DNA of 64,000 nt from Desulfobacterales bacterium (GTDB lineage: Bacteria; Desulfobacterota; Desulfobacteria; Desulfobacterales; SpSt-501). Both the position numbers and the translations under genes were made by a program. Shown here in pieces: positions 26,024-36,449 of the stretch (the first letter of the stretch is position 1; every line of letters starts with the position of its first letter). Location of the stretch: assembly GCA_030834695.1 (NCBI GenBank), contig JAUQXK010000089.1, forward strand, positions 62,001 to 126,000, in the 5' to 3' direction. The notes under the pieces were generated by a model. The model saw nothing but the letters and a program-made list of their open reading frames with translations. It searched no databases and was not told where the DNA came from.

Positions 26024-26716
26024 CTATACCTTTCCACGGGTATATCCCGATGACATGCGTTTTTCCAAACTGTTGGACAGCTGGATGAGCGGATAGCAGA
26101 TAATGAAGTACAACAGCGCCACCAGGCCGAAAACCAGCAAACCCTGTGGGACGCGCTGTACCGTGAGCCAGCCAACCCGGGTAACGTCCACCACGCCAAT
26201 GGCCGATACGACTGAGGAGTCCTTAATCAGGAGCACATACTGGCCGACCAGCGGCGGCAGGATGACGCGCATGGCTTGGGGCATGATGACGTTGCGCAGC
26301 TGTTGGTACCAGTTCAAACCGGTTGAGATGGCTGCCTCCCGCTGGCCCCAGGGAACGGCTTGGATTCCTGCCACGACGATTTCGCAGATAAAACAGGCTG
26401 CCAAATTCGTTAGAGCGATCACGGCTGCAGGAAATGCCTCCAGCTGAATGCCGAATTCAGGCAGAATGAAAAAAATGATGAAGACCTGAACCAGAAACGG
26501 AGTTCCACGGATGATGTCCACCCAGGCGCCGACGAGTGCCTTCAATGTCCGGTTTTGCGAGGAACGGATGATGCCCCAAAGGAAACCCAAAAGAGTGCCA
26601 ACGACAAGGCTGATACCCGATACGGCGATCGTCATCCACAGCCCCTTGAGGAAAAAGGGCAGGCTGTGCATCAACTGTTCTATATAGAAGCCCCACATGA
26701 GTACTTGCGCCGCCAC
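26024..26716 (-). CDS. Amino-acid ABC transporter permease (second)
   Basis: A 230-residue HisM/GlnP-type membrane protein with five helices. The EAA loop is visible as [27 protein letters not shown], and [10 protein letters not shown] is the usual conserved segment in the preceding loop. It would pair with the other permease to form the membrane channel. It lies 16 bases after the first permease and one base ahead of the ATPase start, so it is part of one operon. Confidence 0.92.
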   Translation of the reverse strand: MAAQVLMWGFYIEQLMHSLPFFLKGLWMTIAVSGISLVVGTLLGFLWGIIRSSQNRTLKALVGAWVDIIRGTPFLVQVFIIFFILPEFGIQLEAFPAAVIALTNLAACFICEIVVAGIQAVPWGQREAAISTGLNWYQQLRNVIMPQAMRVILPPLVGQYVLLIKDSSVVSAIGVVDVTRVGWLTVQRVPQGLLVFGLVALLYFIICYPLIQLSNSLEKRMSSGYTRGKV

Positions 26717-26732
26717 TGTCTGAATTCGGTTT

Positions 26733-27398
26733 TCAGGCCTGCATGTAAATCAGCCGTTTCTGGGACCAGGCCGTCATCCATTTCAGCATATAATAGATCA
26801 AAAGATAAAAAACCGCCGAAGTCAAAAATCCCTCGGCTGGCATAAACCGCTCCGAGGTCATGATCTGGCCTGCGCGGGTCAACTCCGGCAACGAAATCAG
26901 CGATAGCAGCGCCGAATCTTTCACCAGCACGATAGCCTGGCCCAGCATGGGCGGCAGGGTCACGCCAATGGCCTGCGGCAGGATGATATGACGCATACGC
27001 TGGATGTAACTCAGGCCGGAGGCAACGGCAGCCTCAACCTGACCGTGAGAGATGGATTGGATCCCGGCCCGGATGATTTCCGCCAAGTAAGCTCCGCTGT
27101 TCAGAGCGAGCGCTAAAATTCCAGTGGCGGCTTCGGACAAGCGAATACCCAACGAAGGCAGCCCGAAGTAAAAGAAAAACAGCTGGACCAATAGGGGAGT
27201 AGAGCGGATGCTTTCGATATAGGCAGCGGCAACAATAGCGATCAGTTTATGGCGCCCGATACGCATGCTGCAGGCCAGGGTGCCGATTACCAGCGCCCCG
27301 ACAAGCCCGGCAGCCGAGAGCCAGAGCGTAGCCAGAAAACAGCTCCCGAAGAGGGGCAGGTACTCAAAGATCACTCTGAAGTTGAAGGTTTCAAGCAT
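26733..27398 (-). CDS. Amino-acid ABC transporter permease (first)
   Basis: A 221-residue HisQ-type membrane protein with RSTPLLVQLFFFYFGLP and the EAA loop GQVEAAVASGLSYIQRMRHIILPQA. It partners the second permease. About 190 bases separate it from the binding-protein gene upstream, which holds hairpins that may lower its expression relative to the binding protein. Confidence 0.92.
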   Translation of the reverse strand: MLETFNFRVIFEYLPLFGSCFLATLWLSAAGLVGALVIGTLACSMRIGRHKLIAIVAAAYIESIRSTPLLVQLFFFYFGLPSLGIRLSEAATGILALALNSGAYLAEIIRAGIQSISHGQVEAAVASGLSYIQRMRHIILPQAIGVTLPPMLGQAIVLVKDSALLSLISLPELTRAGQIMTSERFMPAEGFLTSAVFYLLIYYMLKWMTAWSQKRLIYMQA

Positions 27399-27521
27399 CG
27401 CGCCGTTTGCGAAACATTTTCATCATGTGAGGGCGGCCCGGTTCATGGCCATGTTTTTCGGGAACGATGACCGCAGACGCCTTTGCGGTGGGATGCAGCT
27501 TTCACACAACTGGTAGTCGGG

Positions 27522-27560
27522 GGAAATAGGGACTGCCTGCCCCGGGCAGCCCCTATTTCC
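27522..27560. repeat. Long hairpin between binding-protein and permease genes
   Basis: Arms GGAAATAGGGACTGCC and GGCAGCCCCTATTTCC pair almost perfectly (one A-C mismatch) around a short GC loop. It lies in the transcribed gap of the ABC operon. No T-run follows on the minus strand, so it is probably an mRNA stabiliser or processing site protecting the binding-protein message. Confidence 0.6.
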
Positions 27561-27586
27561 GATAAAATAAAGCCGCTTGCGGCTGC
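27561..27586 (-). terminator. Weak intrinsic terminator after the binding-protein gene
   Basis: Just past the binding-protein stop the minus strand reads AGCCG, loop CAAG, CGGCT, then TTATTTTAT. The stem has only five pairs, so termination should be partial. Together with the next hairpin it would make more binding protein than permease, as is common for these operons. Confidence 0.5.
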
Positions 27587-27587
27587 A

Positions 27588-28376
27588 TTAGTGATCTTTT
27601 TTCCAGTCCAGACTGTTGACCCAGTAGTTCAGGTTCTGGTCAAGCCGGCCGTCCAGCCCCGCATTGTGGAAGAAGAGGTTCACCAGTTCAAGCAGATCCT
27701 GTGAATCGTAGCGAACCGCAAAAGCCAAAGGTTCCTTGGAAAGCATGTCCGGCAGGATGCGGATGCTGTTGGGCGGGTAACTGGCCAGCCCACCTATCAC
27801 GGCAGAGGCATCGTTGACCCCGAAATCCGCCTGCCCCTGCATCACGGCGTCAAGCAATAAGGGGCCGCCGCCTTTGTAGGATTTAAGTTCGGCCTGCGCG
27901 AAGGTTTTCTTGGTAATGGTTTCACCGGTCGAACCGAGCAGCACAGCCGCTTTCAAATTGGCCTTCTTGGCATCTGCGATGACCTTGATCGGGCTGTCGG
28001 TCTTTACGAAGGCGACGGCGCCGGTGTACATGAATGGCTTGGTAAAGCCAATTTTCATGGCGCGCTTGACCGTGGGCGTCATGTCGGCTGCCAGAATATC
28101 GGCTTTCTTTGAAAGCAGGGCCGGGATGAGCCCGTCCCAGTCAAAGTCCAGAAAAGTGACTTTGACGCCCATATCCTTGGCCAGCATTTCGCAAAGCTCG
28201 ATCGAGCTTCCGGCGCGTTTGCCGTTCTTGTCGATGAAGCTGAAAGGAGGTCCTTGGGTTTGGCACGCCACCCGCAGCTCACCCCGCTGGGCGATTTCCT
28301 CAAGTGTGCCCGCAACTGCCACCGATGCAAACCCGACCACCATTAAAAACGCGATTAACCATTTGGCACGTTTCAT
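27588..28376 (-). CDS. Amino-acid ABC transporter periplasmic binding protein
   Basis: A 262-residue family 3 solute-binding protein. It has a signal peptide (1-22, MKRAKWLIAF then hydrophobic, ending AVA), then RGELRVACQTQGPPFSFID and the GSSIELCEMLAKDMGVKV segment typical of amino-acid binding. The substrate is unknown. It is encoded upstream of two permeases and an ATPase and downstream of the saccharopine-dehydrogenase-like gene (36-base gap), so the whole set 25282-29579 is probably one transcript. Confidence 0.92.
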   Translation of the reverse strand: MKRAKWLIAFLMVVGFASVAVAGTLEEIAQRGELRVACQTQGPPFSFIDKNGKRAGSSIELCEMLAKDMGVKVTFLDFDWDGLIPALLSKKADILAADMTPTVKRAMKIGFTKPFMYTGAVAFVKTDSPIKVIADAKKANLKAAVLLGSTGETITKKTFAQAELKSYKGGGPLLLDAVMQGQADFGVNDASAVIGGLASYPPNSIRILPDMLSKEPLAFAVRYDSQDLLELVNLFFHNAGLDGRLDQNLNYWVNSLDWKKDH

Positions 28377-28412
28377 GATCCCTTCCTCCTTGATTTTGGG
28401 TTGGTTGCAGTC

Positions 28413-29579
28413 CTACTCCATCTCTTCCGTAACGACGATCCCCCTCTGGGCCAAAGCGGCCATGAACGGGGCATACGGGACATGCAGGGCAGGATTGAGA
28501 ACACCTTTCTGGTCGATTTCGCCGCCGGCGATCATCTGGGCGACGATGCTGGCTGGGAATCCGACCCCCAGGCTCATGCCGTAGAGGCCTGATTTCAGGT
28601 CGCGTTCGATAACCAGCGCGGTCTTCAGGTTCTTGGGGCGGCCGTCTTTGATTCCCGAGAAGACATTGTACATGGCGACGACGTCTTTTTCGCCATCCTG
28701 GTATTGAAGCTGAGGTTCCAGGAGCTTAACCATGAACTGGTGCGGCGTGACGGCGCAGTCCAGACCTTTTAACGGCTCATCGGAGAGCAGGCCCAGGCGT
28801 TTCAAGGGCCGCCAGAACGCAGCCCATCCCGGCCAGCGCAGGAGATAGCGCCCGGCCTCGCGGATTCCGGGTGTCACCCCCAGCAGGTCGGTGTAGAACA
28901 CAGCGTCCCCGTTCGGCACCGCTTCCATGTCGCCGAGGCCTGGGAACGGGATCGTATGAATCATTTCGGACTCGTGCTGCTGCTCGGCCGGCACCTCGAT
29001 TTTTTTGCCCGCTCGGATGAAAACCGATGCCCGTTTCTGGGAACGCAGCACCATGTCGAAATTCCAGCTGATCTTGTAGTCAAGCGGATTGGTGCACGCC
29101 TTTTTTTCCGGGATGCCGCCGCAGTAGGAATTCAGCACGTGCAGCTCGTCGAACTGGCGCACGGCATGACCGCAGATGACGAGATCAATGCCGGGATCGA
29201 GTCCGCATTCCGGCATGAGGCTGACGCCGGCGGCCCGGGCGGCTTCGTGCAGGTGGTGGATGGGCTTGCCGTAGTTTGTGCTGACCAGGGGCACCCTGGC
29301 CTCCAGGGCCGCCTCGAAGGCGTTGACCATGAAGGGCAGCGGCAAGAGATCGATGACGGCGTCGAAACCCTGCTTAAAGAGGGACACCAGTGCCTGCCTT
29401 GAGGCCCCATCCACCTGGACCGGTTTGATCTTGGCGATGTCGGTAATCGCCTCCATTCGGTTCCAGTCCTTCAGGCTGTAATCGGCGCAAACAACTTCTT
29501 GGACCCGCGTGCTGCGCGCTAAGTCCAAAAGCGCTGCCTTGCCCTGCATGCCCAGCCCGCCTAAAACCGCTATTCTCAT
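28413..29579 (-). CDS. Saccharopine-dehydrogenase-family oxidoreductase
   Basis: A 388-residue protein with an N-terminal NAD(P) fold (VLGGLGMQG, residues 4-12) and a C-terminal catalytic domain with MPECGLDPGIDLVICGH and YCGGIPEKKACTNPLDYKISW. This matches the saccharopine dehydrogenase group, which includes saccharopine, carboxynorspermidine and other amino-acid dehydrogenases. The reaction here cannot be named. It is the first gene of the amino-acid transporter operon, which suggests that the imported compound, perhaps lysine or ornithine, or a derivative, is its substrate. Confidence 0.8.
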   Translation of the reverse strand: MRIAVLGGLGMQGKAALLDLARSTRVQEVVCADYSLKDWNRMEAITDIAKIKPVQVDGASRQALVSLFKQGFDAVIDLLPLPFMVNAFEAALEARVPLVSTNYGKPIHHLHEAARAAGVSLMPECGLDPGIDLVICGHAVRQFDELHVLNSYCGGIPEKKACTNPLDYKISWNFDMVLRSQKRASVFIRAGKKIEVPAEQQHESEMIHTIPFPGLGDMEAVPNGDAVFYTDLLGVTPGIREAGRYLLRWPGWAAFWRPLKRLGLLSDEPLKGLDCAVTPHQFMVKLLEPQLQYQDGEKDVVAMYNVFSGIKDGRPKNLKTALVIERDLKSGLYGMSLGVGFPASIVAQMIAGGEIDQKGVLNPALHVPYAPFMAALAQRGIVVTEEME

Positions 29580-29751
29580 GGAATCACCTGATGGGGAGGA
29601 AACGATTTAATGGCGGCAGTAAATAGATATTCAGAGCTTTTGTCAACATGGAATTCGGAGCGTAAGGAACAGATTTGAGCCGGCGAAAGCGCTAATCAAG
29701 GCAGGCATGCCACGGTCTCTTATCTAGTTGGAAAACCGTAGTTTGTGTAAT

Positions 29752-31176
<1,425 letters not shown>

Positions 31177-31255
31177 TGATCTGGGATAAATGTATAAATT
31201 TTTGAACATTATATACACCGCTCCCAATAACAGCAACCTTACAAACTATACATTG

Positions 31256-33769
31256 ATGGAAAAAAGCTTCGACTTTCTTGCTTCCATTGAAAAGCCGAGC
31301 CGGTACCTGGGTTCCGAAATCAACGCAGTTCGTAAGATCGCAAACGAAACGCGATTGCGTGTGGCACTGGCTTTTCCGGATCTTTATGAAATCGGCACGT
31401 CTCATTTCGGACTTCAGATCCTTTATCACATCCTCAACAGCCAGCCGGATGTCGCCGCCGAAAGGGTCTTTGCACCCGCTCCGGATATGGAAGCGTATCT
31501 CCGCCATTCGGAAAGGCCTCTTTTTTCCCTGGAATCTCATACTCCCCTGAACCGGTTCGACATCATTGGCTTCAGCCTGCTGTATGAGCTGAATTACACG
31601 AACATGCTCACCATGCTGGAGCTTTCAGGCATTCCATGGCTGGCGGCCGAACGGGACTTGTCCCATCCATTCATAATCGCCGGCGGCCCCTGCACCTGCA
31701 ATCCCGAGCCGGTGGCCGAATTCTTTGATGCCATGGTCGTGGGCGACGGAGAGGCTGTGGTGGTCGAGCTCGTGCGCGCATGGTTTGAGTGGAAGCAATC
31801 CGGTACCCGCGATCGTCAGGCTCTTCTGGAACGCTGGTGCGTTATCGAGGGCGTGTATGTCCCGGCATTTTTCGAAGCGCGCTATGATGCCTCCGGGTTA
31901 CAGACGGTTGTTCCCCGGTTTAATAGCTATACGACCGTCAGGCGGGCGATAGCCGGAGACCTGGATGATGCGCCTTTCCCGTATCACCCGGTAATTCCCT
32001 TTGGGAAGCCGGTTCACGACCGGTTGCGGATCGAGGTGTCGCGCGGATGCACGCGCGGGTGCCGATTCTGTCAAGCGGGAATGCTTTACCGTCCGGTGCG
32101 GGAACGTTCGCCGGGAAAAGTCTTTGATCTGGCCGTACAAGCCCTGGCGGCCACGGGCTATGAGGATCTGTCGCTGCTGTCCCTCAGCACGAGCGACTAT
32201 GGATGCATCATTCCCTTGATGCAGCGCTTAATGGGCCGCTATGCATCCGAACGGGTGGCGATTTCGCTCCCGTCGTTGAGGGCCGGCACCCTTTCTCCCG
32301 ATCTAATGGATCTTATCCGGCAGGTTCGCAAGACCGGCTTCACGATTGCACCGGAGGCCGGAAGCCAGCGACTGCGGGACGTGATCAACAAGAACATCAG
32401 CGAACCCGAAATCATCGAAACGGTGGGGGACGCGTTTCGGATGGGATGGCAGCTGGTCAAGCTTTACTTCATGATTGGCCTGCCCACCGAATGCGATGAA
32501 GACCTAAATGCCCTTGTGGATCTTGCATTCCGCCTGCGCAAGCTCAAGGGGCCGGGCGGCCGCCGGGGCCAGATCAATATCAGCGTGGCCACATTCATCC
32601 CCAAGTCCCATACCCCGTTTCAATGGGCACCTCAAATAACGTTGGCTGAATCCCGCGATCGGCTCAGATGGCTTCAGGGAAGACTGAAACCCGCCGGCAT
32701 TGAATTCAAGTGGCAAAACCCTGAGATGAGCCGGCTGGAGGGATCCTGGGCCAGGGGCGATCGCCGGCTCGGGCCGGTTCTGCGGGCCGCGCACCGCCGG
32801 GGATGCCGGTTCGACGGATGGAGCGACCATCTAAATTTTAGGGCATGGATGGAGGCGTTTGCCGATGCAGGGGTTGACCCGGACTTCTACCTGACCCGGA
32901 CGCGTGACGTCCGTGAGCCGCTTCCATGGGATCATATCGACATTCTGGTCGACCGGGCGTTCCTGGCCTCAGAATGGGAAAAGGCCCTTGCCGCATCCGG
33001 CCTGACTGCCGACTGCCGGTTCGGGGCGTGTAATGCCTGCGGAGTCTGCGATTTCAAAGCGATCGCTCCCCGGGTTAATTCCCAATTTGCACCGCAGGAG
33101 GATGAGACCGATCATTCTACCGGCTTGCCTACAGCCCCCTATCGCAAGCTTCAGGTTTCCTATTCGAAGCTCGGCTCAGCACGCTTTTTTGGGCATCTGG
33201 AGTTGGTCAATATTTTTTTCAGAGCCCTGCGGCGCGCCGGGATCCGCTTGAAATACTCTGAGGGCTTTCACCCCAAGCCCAAGGTGTCCTTTGGCAATCC
33301 GCTCCCCACCGGGATGGAGAGCGAAGACGAGCGCATGATCATTAGCGTCGCCGACAGCGTGAATCCTGCCGCGTTGCTGAGGAGATTGAATGCTCAGCTT
33401 CCGGAAGGTTTACAGGTTCATACCTGTACCGAGGACATTCAGGATCAGCCTAAGCGCTGCGCGTTCCGGGTTTGCTTTGGTAAGAATCCTATCGAGGGAC
33501 TGGAGTCCTCTTTGGACAAGCTTGATTACGATCAAAATCTTGTGATCGTGTCTCCCAAAGGAAAGTTGAAAAAGGTAGCATTAAGAGATATCCTGTTGGA
33601 TGTTCGGCCGGCGGATTCCAACAGCCTGGACATGATTCTGGGTTGTGAACCCGGCAAGACTGTGCGTGCAACGGAAGTGCTTAAACAGGCTTTTGGGCTC
33701 ACCGAAGAAAAGGTGAAAACGGTCGGCATTCGCAAGCTTAAGACGGCGGCCACGATCGAAAAGCAATGA
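31256..33769 (+). CDS. TIGR03960-type radical SAM protein fused to a DUF2344 domain
   Basis: About 837 residues. The N-terminal part (1-240) is B12-binding-like, followed by the radical SAM motif SRGCTRGCRFC with Cys 265, 269 and 272. A Cys cluster GACNACGVCDF lies near 595. The last third, from about 631 (QVSYSKLGSARFFGHLELVN), is the DUF2344/TIGR03936 domain, often a separate gene. The family is nearly always beside rng and ribosomal protein L21/L27 genes and is thought to act in ribosome or tRNA metabolism, but the reaction is unknown. The ATG at 31256 is chosen by homology (MEKSFDF); the frame also has an ATG at 31190. Confidence 0.88.
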   Translation: MEKSFDFLASIEKPSRYLGSEINAVRKIANETRLRVALAFPDLYEIGTSHFGLQILYHILNSQPDVAAERVFAPAPDMEAYLRHSERPLFSLESHTPLNRFDIIGFSLLYELNYTNMLTMLELSGIPWLAAERDLSHPFIIAGGPCTCNPEPVAEFFDAMVVGDGEAVVVELVRAWFEWKQSGTRDRQALLERWCVIEGVYVPAFFEARYDASGLQTVVPRFNSYTTVRRAIAGDLDDAPFPYHPVIPFGKPVHDRLRIEVSRGCTRGCRFCQAGMLYRPVRERSPGKVFDLAVQALAATGYEDLSLLSLSTSDYGCIIPLMQRLMGRYASERVAISLPSLRAGTLSPDLMDLIRQVRKTGFTIAPEAGSQRLRDVINKNISEPEIIETVGDAFRMGWQLVKLYFMIGLPTECDEDLNALVDLAFRLRKLKGPGGRRGQINISVATFIPKSHTPFQWAPQITLAESRDRLRWLQGRLKPAGIEFKWQNPEMSRLEGSWARGDRRLGPVLRAAHRRGCRFDGWSDHLNFRAWMEAFADAGVDPDFYLTRTRDVREPLPWDHIDILVDRAFLASEWEKALAASGLTADCRFGACNACGVCDFKAIAPRVNSQFAPQEDETDHSTGLPTAPYRKLQVSYSKLGSARFFGHLELVNIFFRALRRAGIRLKYSEGFHPKPKVSFGNPLPTGMESEDERMIISVADSVNPAALLRRLNAQLPEGLQVHTCTEDIQDQPKRCAFRVCFGKNPIEGLESSLDKLDYDQNLVIVSPKGKLKKVALRDILLDVRPADSNSLDMILGCEPGKTVRATEVLKQAFGLTEEKVKTVGIRKLKTAATIEKQ

Positions 33770-33867
33770 AAGCATACTTTTTTGAAAAGAACGATTTCCT
33801 GAGCGTTGAAGTCATATGCTTCGGTCAGTGGGGTATAGCTCGTTCGATTGCAGCTAAAAAACATTAG
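33766..33867 (+). CDS. Possible 33-residue ORF between the radical SAM gene and rng
   Basis: An ATG overlaps the radical SAM stop codon (ATGA) and opens a 33-codon frame beginning MKAYFFEKNDFLSVEVICF and ending with a TAG ten bases before the rng start. The tight coupling makes it a good candidate for a translated leader or coupling peptide, and it could keep ribosomes moving into rng. No homologue is recognised, and it may be chance. Confidence 0.35.
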   Translation: MKAYFFEKNDFLSVEVICFGQWGIARSIAAKKH

Positions 33868-33877
33868 GATTATAGAT

Positions 33878-35413
33878 ATGTATAAACAGCTTATCATCAA
33901 CGTTAACGAACACGAAACACGGGTTGCGTTGCTGGAGGACGGTACCATCGTGGAACTTCATGTGGACCGTGGCGACGATTCCGATATTGCCGGCAACATA
34001 TATAAAGGAAGGGTCCTTCGGGTGTTGCCCGGCATGCAGGCGGCATTCGTGGACATCGGTCTGAACCAGGCTGCCTTTATTTATGTTGATGATGTATATC
34101 AAAATAATTTCAAAGACATAGAAAATTTTTTCGCCATGCGATCCGAAGATCCGGAAACCCCTTCGGATGAGGAAGCACTTCCCCTTCCACCTCAAAAACG
34201 TGATTTTCTGATCGAAGAACTGCTGGTGGAAGGTCAGGAAGTGCTCGTCCAGGTAGCAAAATCACCCATTGGAACCAAAGGCGCCCGAATCTCGTCGCAC
34301 ATATCCATTCCGGGTCGGTTTCTGGTCGTGATGCCATCATCCAGCCACATCGGTATCTCACGGCGTATCGAGGATGAGACGGAGCGCGCCCGGCTCAAGC
34401 GGCTGGTGCACGACCTGCGAAAAGACAACTTTGGATATATCATTCGAACGGCTGCCGAAGGAGAAACCGAAGAGAAAATCGTTTATGAGATGGGTTTCCT
34501 GACCAATCTTTGGGAGAATATCCAACGGAAGTTTTCGACCGCCCCTACCCCTTCAATGATCTACCAAGATCTTTCTATCAGCCTGCGGGCGGTGCGGGAT
34601 TTACTGATTCATGAGGTTGAAAAACTGGTAATCGATTCAAGGCCTACTTACGAAGCTGTACTTTCCTTTTTAGACACATACATGCCGAGCCTTAAAGAAA
34701 ATGTCATCCTGTACGACGGACCAGAACCTGTCTTCGACGCCTACAACCTGGAAGGTGATATCTCAAGGGCATTGAAGCGCAAAGTTTGGCTTAAATCAGG
34801 TGGTTATATCCTTATTGAGCATACTGAAGCGCTCACCGCCGTAGACGTCAATACCGGCCGTTACGTTGGCAAACACAATCTTGAAGAAACCATTTTGAAG
34901 ACCAACCTAGAGGCGGTAAAAGAGATTGCCTACCAGATACGTCTGCGCGACATCGGCGGCATCATAATTATCGACTTCATCGACATGGAAAAGAAATCCA
35001 ATCAGGAAAGAGTGTTTACCGCTTTCAGGGAAGCTTTGAAGCGCGACAGGAGCAAGACCCACGTCCTTCCAATGTCGGAAATGGGGCTGATCCAGATGAC
35101 CCGTAAGCGCACCCGCGAGCCGCTGACCCGCATTTTGTGTGAGCCATGCTTTTATTGCGATGGAGAAGGCTACATCGTTTCGCGGCAATCCGTATGCTAC
35201 CACGTCTACCGTGAGATCCTGCGCAATTCAGGAGATGTTATCGGCCAGCGTGTGGCTATCCGGGCAAACCCTCAAGTGGCGGAGTTCCTGCACCGGGAGG
35301 AAAACCATCTCATTGCCAACTTAGAACGGGTTCTTGGCAAACAGATTGTCATCTACCCCGAGCCGCAGTATCATATGGAGCAGTTTGACATATTTGAAAT
35401 CCAAGAGAATTGA
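33878..35413 (+). CDS. rng: Ribonuclease G/E family endoribonuclease
   Basis: About 511 residues. It has an S1 RNA-binding domain (about 38-130), an RNase H-like and DNase I-like catalytic core with metal-binding AVDVNTG (near 322) and IIIDFIDM (near 367), and the zinc-link motif CEPCFYCDG. There is no C-terminal scaffold, so it is the RNase G form. It matures 16S rRNA 5' ends and degrades mRNA. The ATG at 33878 (MYKQLIIN) is the family start; the open frame begins at 33848. Confidence 0.94.
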   Translation: MYKQLIINVNEHETRVALLEDGTIVELHVDRGDDSDIAGNIYKGRVLRVLPGMQAAFVDIGLNQAAFIYVDDVYQNNFKDIENFFAMRSEDPETPSDEEALPLPPQKRDFLIEELLVEGQEVLVQVAKSPIGTKGARISSHISIPGRFLVVMPSSSHIGISRRIEDETERARLKRLVHDLRKDNFGYIIRTAAEGETEEKIVYEMGFLTNLWENIQRKFSTAPTPSMIYQDLSISLRAVRDLLIHEVEKLVIDSRPTYEAVLSFLDTYMPSLKENVILYDGPEPVFDAYNLEGDISRALKRKVWLKSGGYILIEHTEALTAVDVNTGRYVGKHNLEETILKTNLEAVKEIAYQIRLRDIGGIIIIDFIDMEKKSNQERVFTAFREALKRDRSKTHVLPMSEMGLIQMTRKRTREPLTRILCEPCFYCDGEGYIVSRQSVCYHVYREILRNSGDVIGQRVAIRANPQVAEFLHREENHLIANLERVLGKQIVIYPEPQYHMEQFDIFEIQEN

Positions 35414-35464
35414 TCGCCAGCTGCCCCCCCTCCACACGAATCTCATTTTATTGGTCGTAAGTTC

Positions 35465-35493
35465 TTGACAGACTTCATCTCTTGTGATTTATT
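35465..35493 (+). promoter_or_regulatory. Probable sigma70 promoter of the rpmH operon
   Basis: A perfect TTGACA (35465-35470), a 17-base spacer and TTTATT (35488-35493) that matches the -10 consensus at four of six positions. It lies about 110 bases upstream of rpmH, right for the strongly expressed rpmH-rnpA unit. Upstream sequence is AT-rich. Confidence 0.5.
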
Positions 35494-35604
35494 TCGAAAG
35501 TTTTATATCAGGCAGCCGGATTTAGGCGTTGGTCGTATGACCATTTTGTTTGTGCAACCCGGCTGCATTGCTGTTTCATTGAGCTTCATGAAGGATGTGT
35601 GATT

Positions 35605-35739
35605 ATGAAAAGACCATTTCAACCCAGCAGATTGCGTCGGGCTAGAAACCACGGTTTTCGTAAACGTATGGCCACCAAGAGCGGTCGTAAAGTGCTGAGC
35701 CGCCGGCGCGCCAAGGGTAGGGTGCACCTTGCAGGCTGA
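35605..35739 (+). CDS. rpmH: 50S ribosomal protein L34
   Basis: A 44-residue basic protein reading [20 protein letters not shown] and then [18 protein letters not shown], the unmistakable L34 sequence. AAGGA lies ten bases before the ATG. It begins the conserved origin-proximal block rpmH-rnpA-yidD-yidC-mnmE and is separated from rnpA by 45 bases. It is a component of the large ribosomal subunit. Confidence 0.98.
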   Translation: MKRPFQPSRLRRARNHGFRKRMATKSGRKVLSRRRAKGRVHLAG

Positions 35740-35784
35740 TTTCTTGCCGGTGAACCAGATTAAGCCCTTTAAGAGAATGAATAG

Positions 35785-36138
35785 TTGCGTTTCTTTTTTA
35801 AAAAAACTGATCGTCTCTTAAAACGTTACGAGTTTATAGGATTATCAAACTCGGGAAGACGGCTGACCACCCGCTTATTCATCGTGTTGGCCGCTCCGGC
35901 TGAAGGCGGACGTTCGCGGATCGGCGTCACCGTGAGCCGCAAGGTCGGAGAGGCGATACAGCGCAACCGGATCAAACGATTGGCAAGAGAGACTTTTCGA
36001 CTGAATCGACATCTTCTTGCCAAACCTTTGGACATCAGCCTGATTGCCCGCAAGGCCGCAGCCGAAGAGCCAAATCAGGCTATCGCCCGGTCGCTGAAGG
36101 ACCTTTACGAGATGCTGTCGAGGCAACTTGAATATTAG
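35785..36138 (+). CDS. rnpA: Ribonuclease P protein component
   Basis: A 117-residue basic protein that assists the RNase P RNA in cutting tRNA leaders. The RNR motif region is clear: [23 protein letters not shown] (about 47-69), with RLKR near the start (RLLKRYEF). The start is a TTG at 35785; no ATG lies in frame nearby. The 3' end overlaps the yidD start by 11 bases. The length is the family norm. Confidence 0.95.
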   Translation: MRFFFKKTDRLLKRYEFIGLSNSGRRLTTRLFIVLAAPAEGGRSRIGVTVSRKVGEAIQRNRIKRLARETFRLNRHLLAKPLDISLIARKAAAEEPNQAIARSLKDLYEMLSRQLEY

Positions 36139-36355
36139 ACGGTGGTTAACCTTTCTATTTCTTGCGCTGATAAAGACATATCAATTTGTCGTTTCTCCGG
36201 TTCTGGGTCCCACGTGCCGTTTTTATCCTTCCTGCTCTGAATATGCCTACCAAGCGATCGTGCGTCATGGACCGGCAAGAGGCTCTTTTTATGCTGTCAG
36301 GCGCCTGCTGCGATGCCATCCTTTCCAGCACGGAGGAGTGGATCCGGTCCCCTGA
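36128..36355 (+). CDS. yidD: Membrane protein insertion efficiency factor YidD
   Basis: A 75-residue protein with the YidD signature [18 protein letters not shown] (28-45), [12 protein letters not shown] and the ending GGVDPVP. It aids insertion of membrane proteins by YidC. The start is a TTG at 36128 inside the end of rnpA, so rnpA and yidD are coupled. The usual order in this block is kept. Confidence 0.94.
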   Translation: MNIRRWLTFLFLALIKTYQFVVSPVLGPTCRFYPSCSEYAYQAIVRHGPARGSFYAVRRLLRCHPFQHGGVDPVP

Positions 36356-36449
36356 TCGTTTGACCGGCGCATGGCGTGGTTGCAATTGCCGAATACAAGG
36401 ATCAAGGTTTACAAAAAAGTTGTTTGAAGGATAGTCTTAGGAGATCAAT

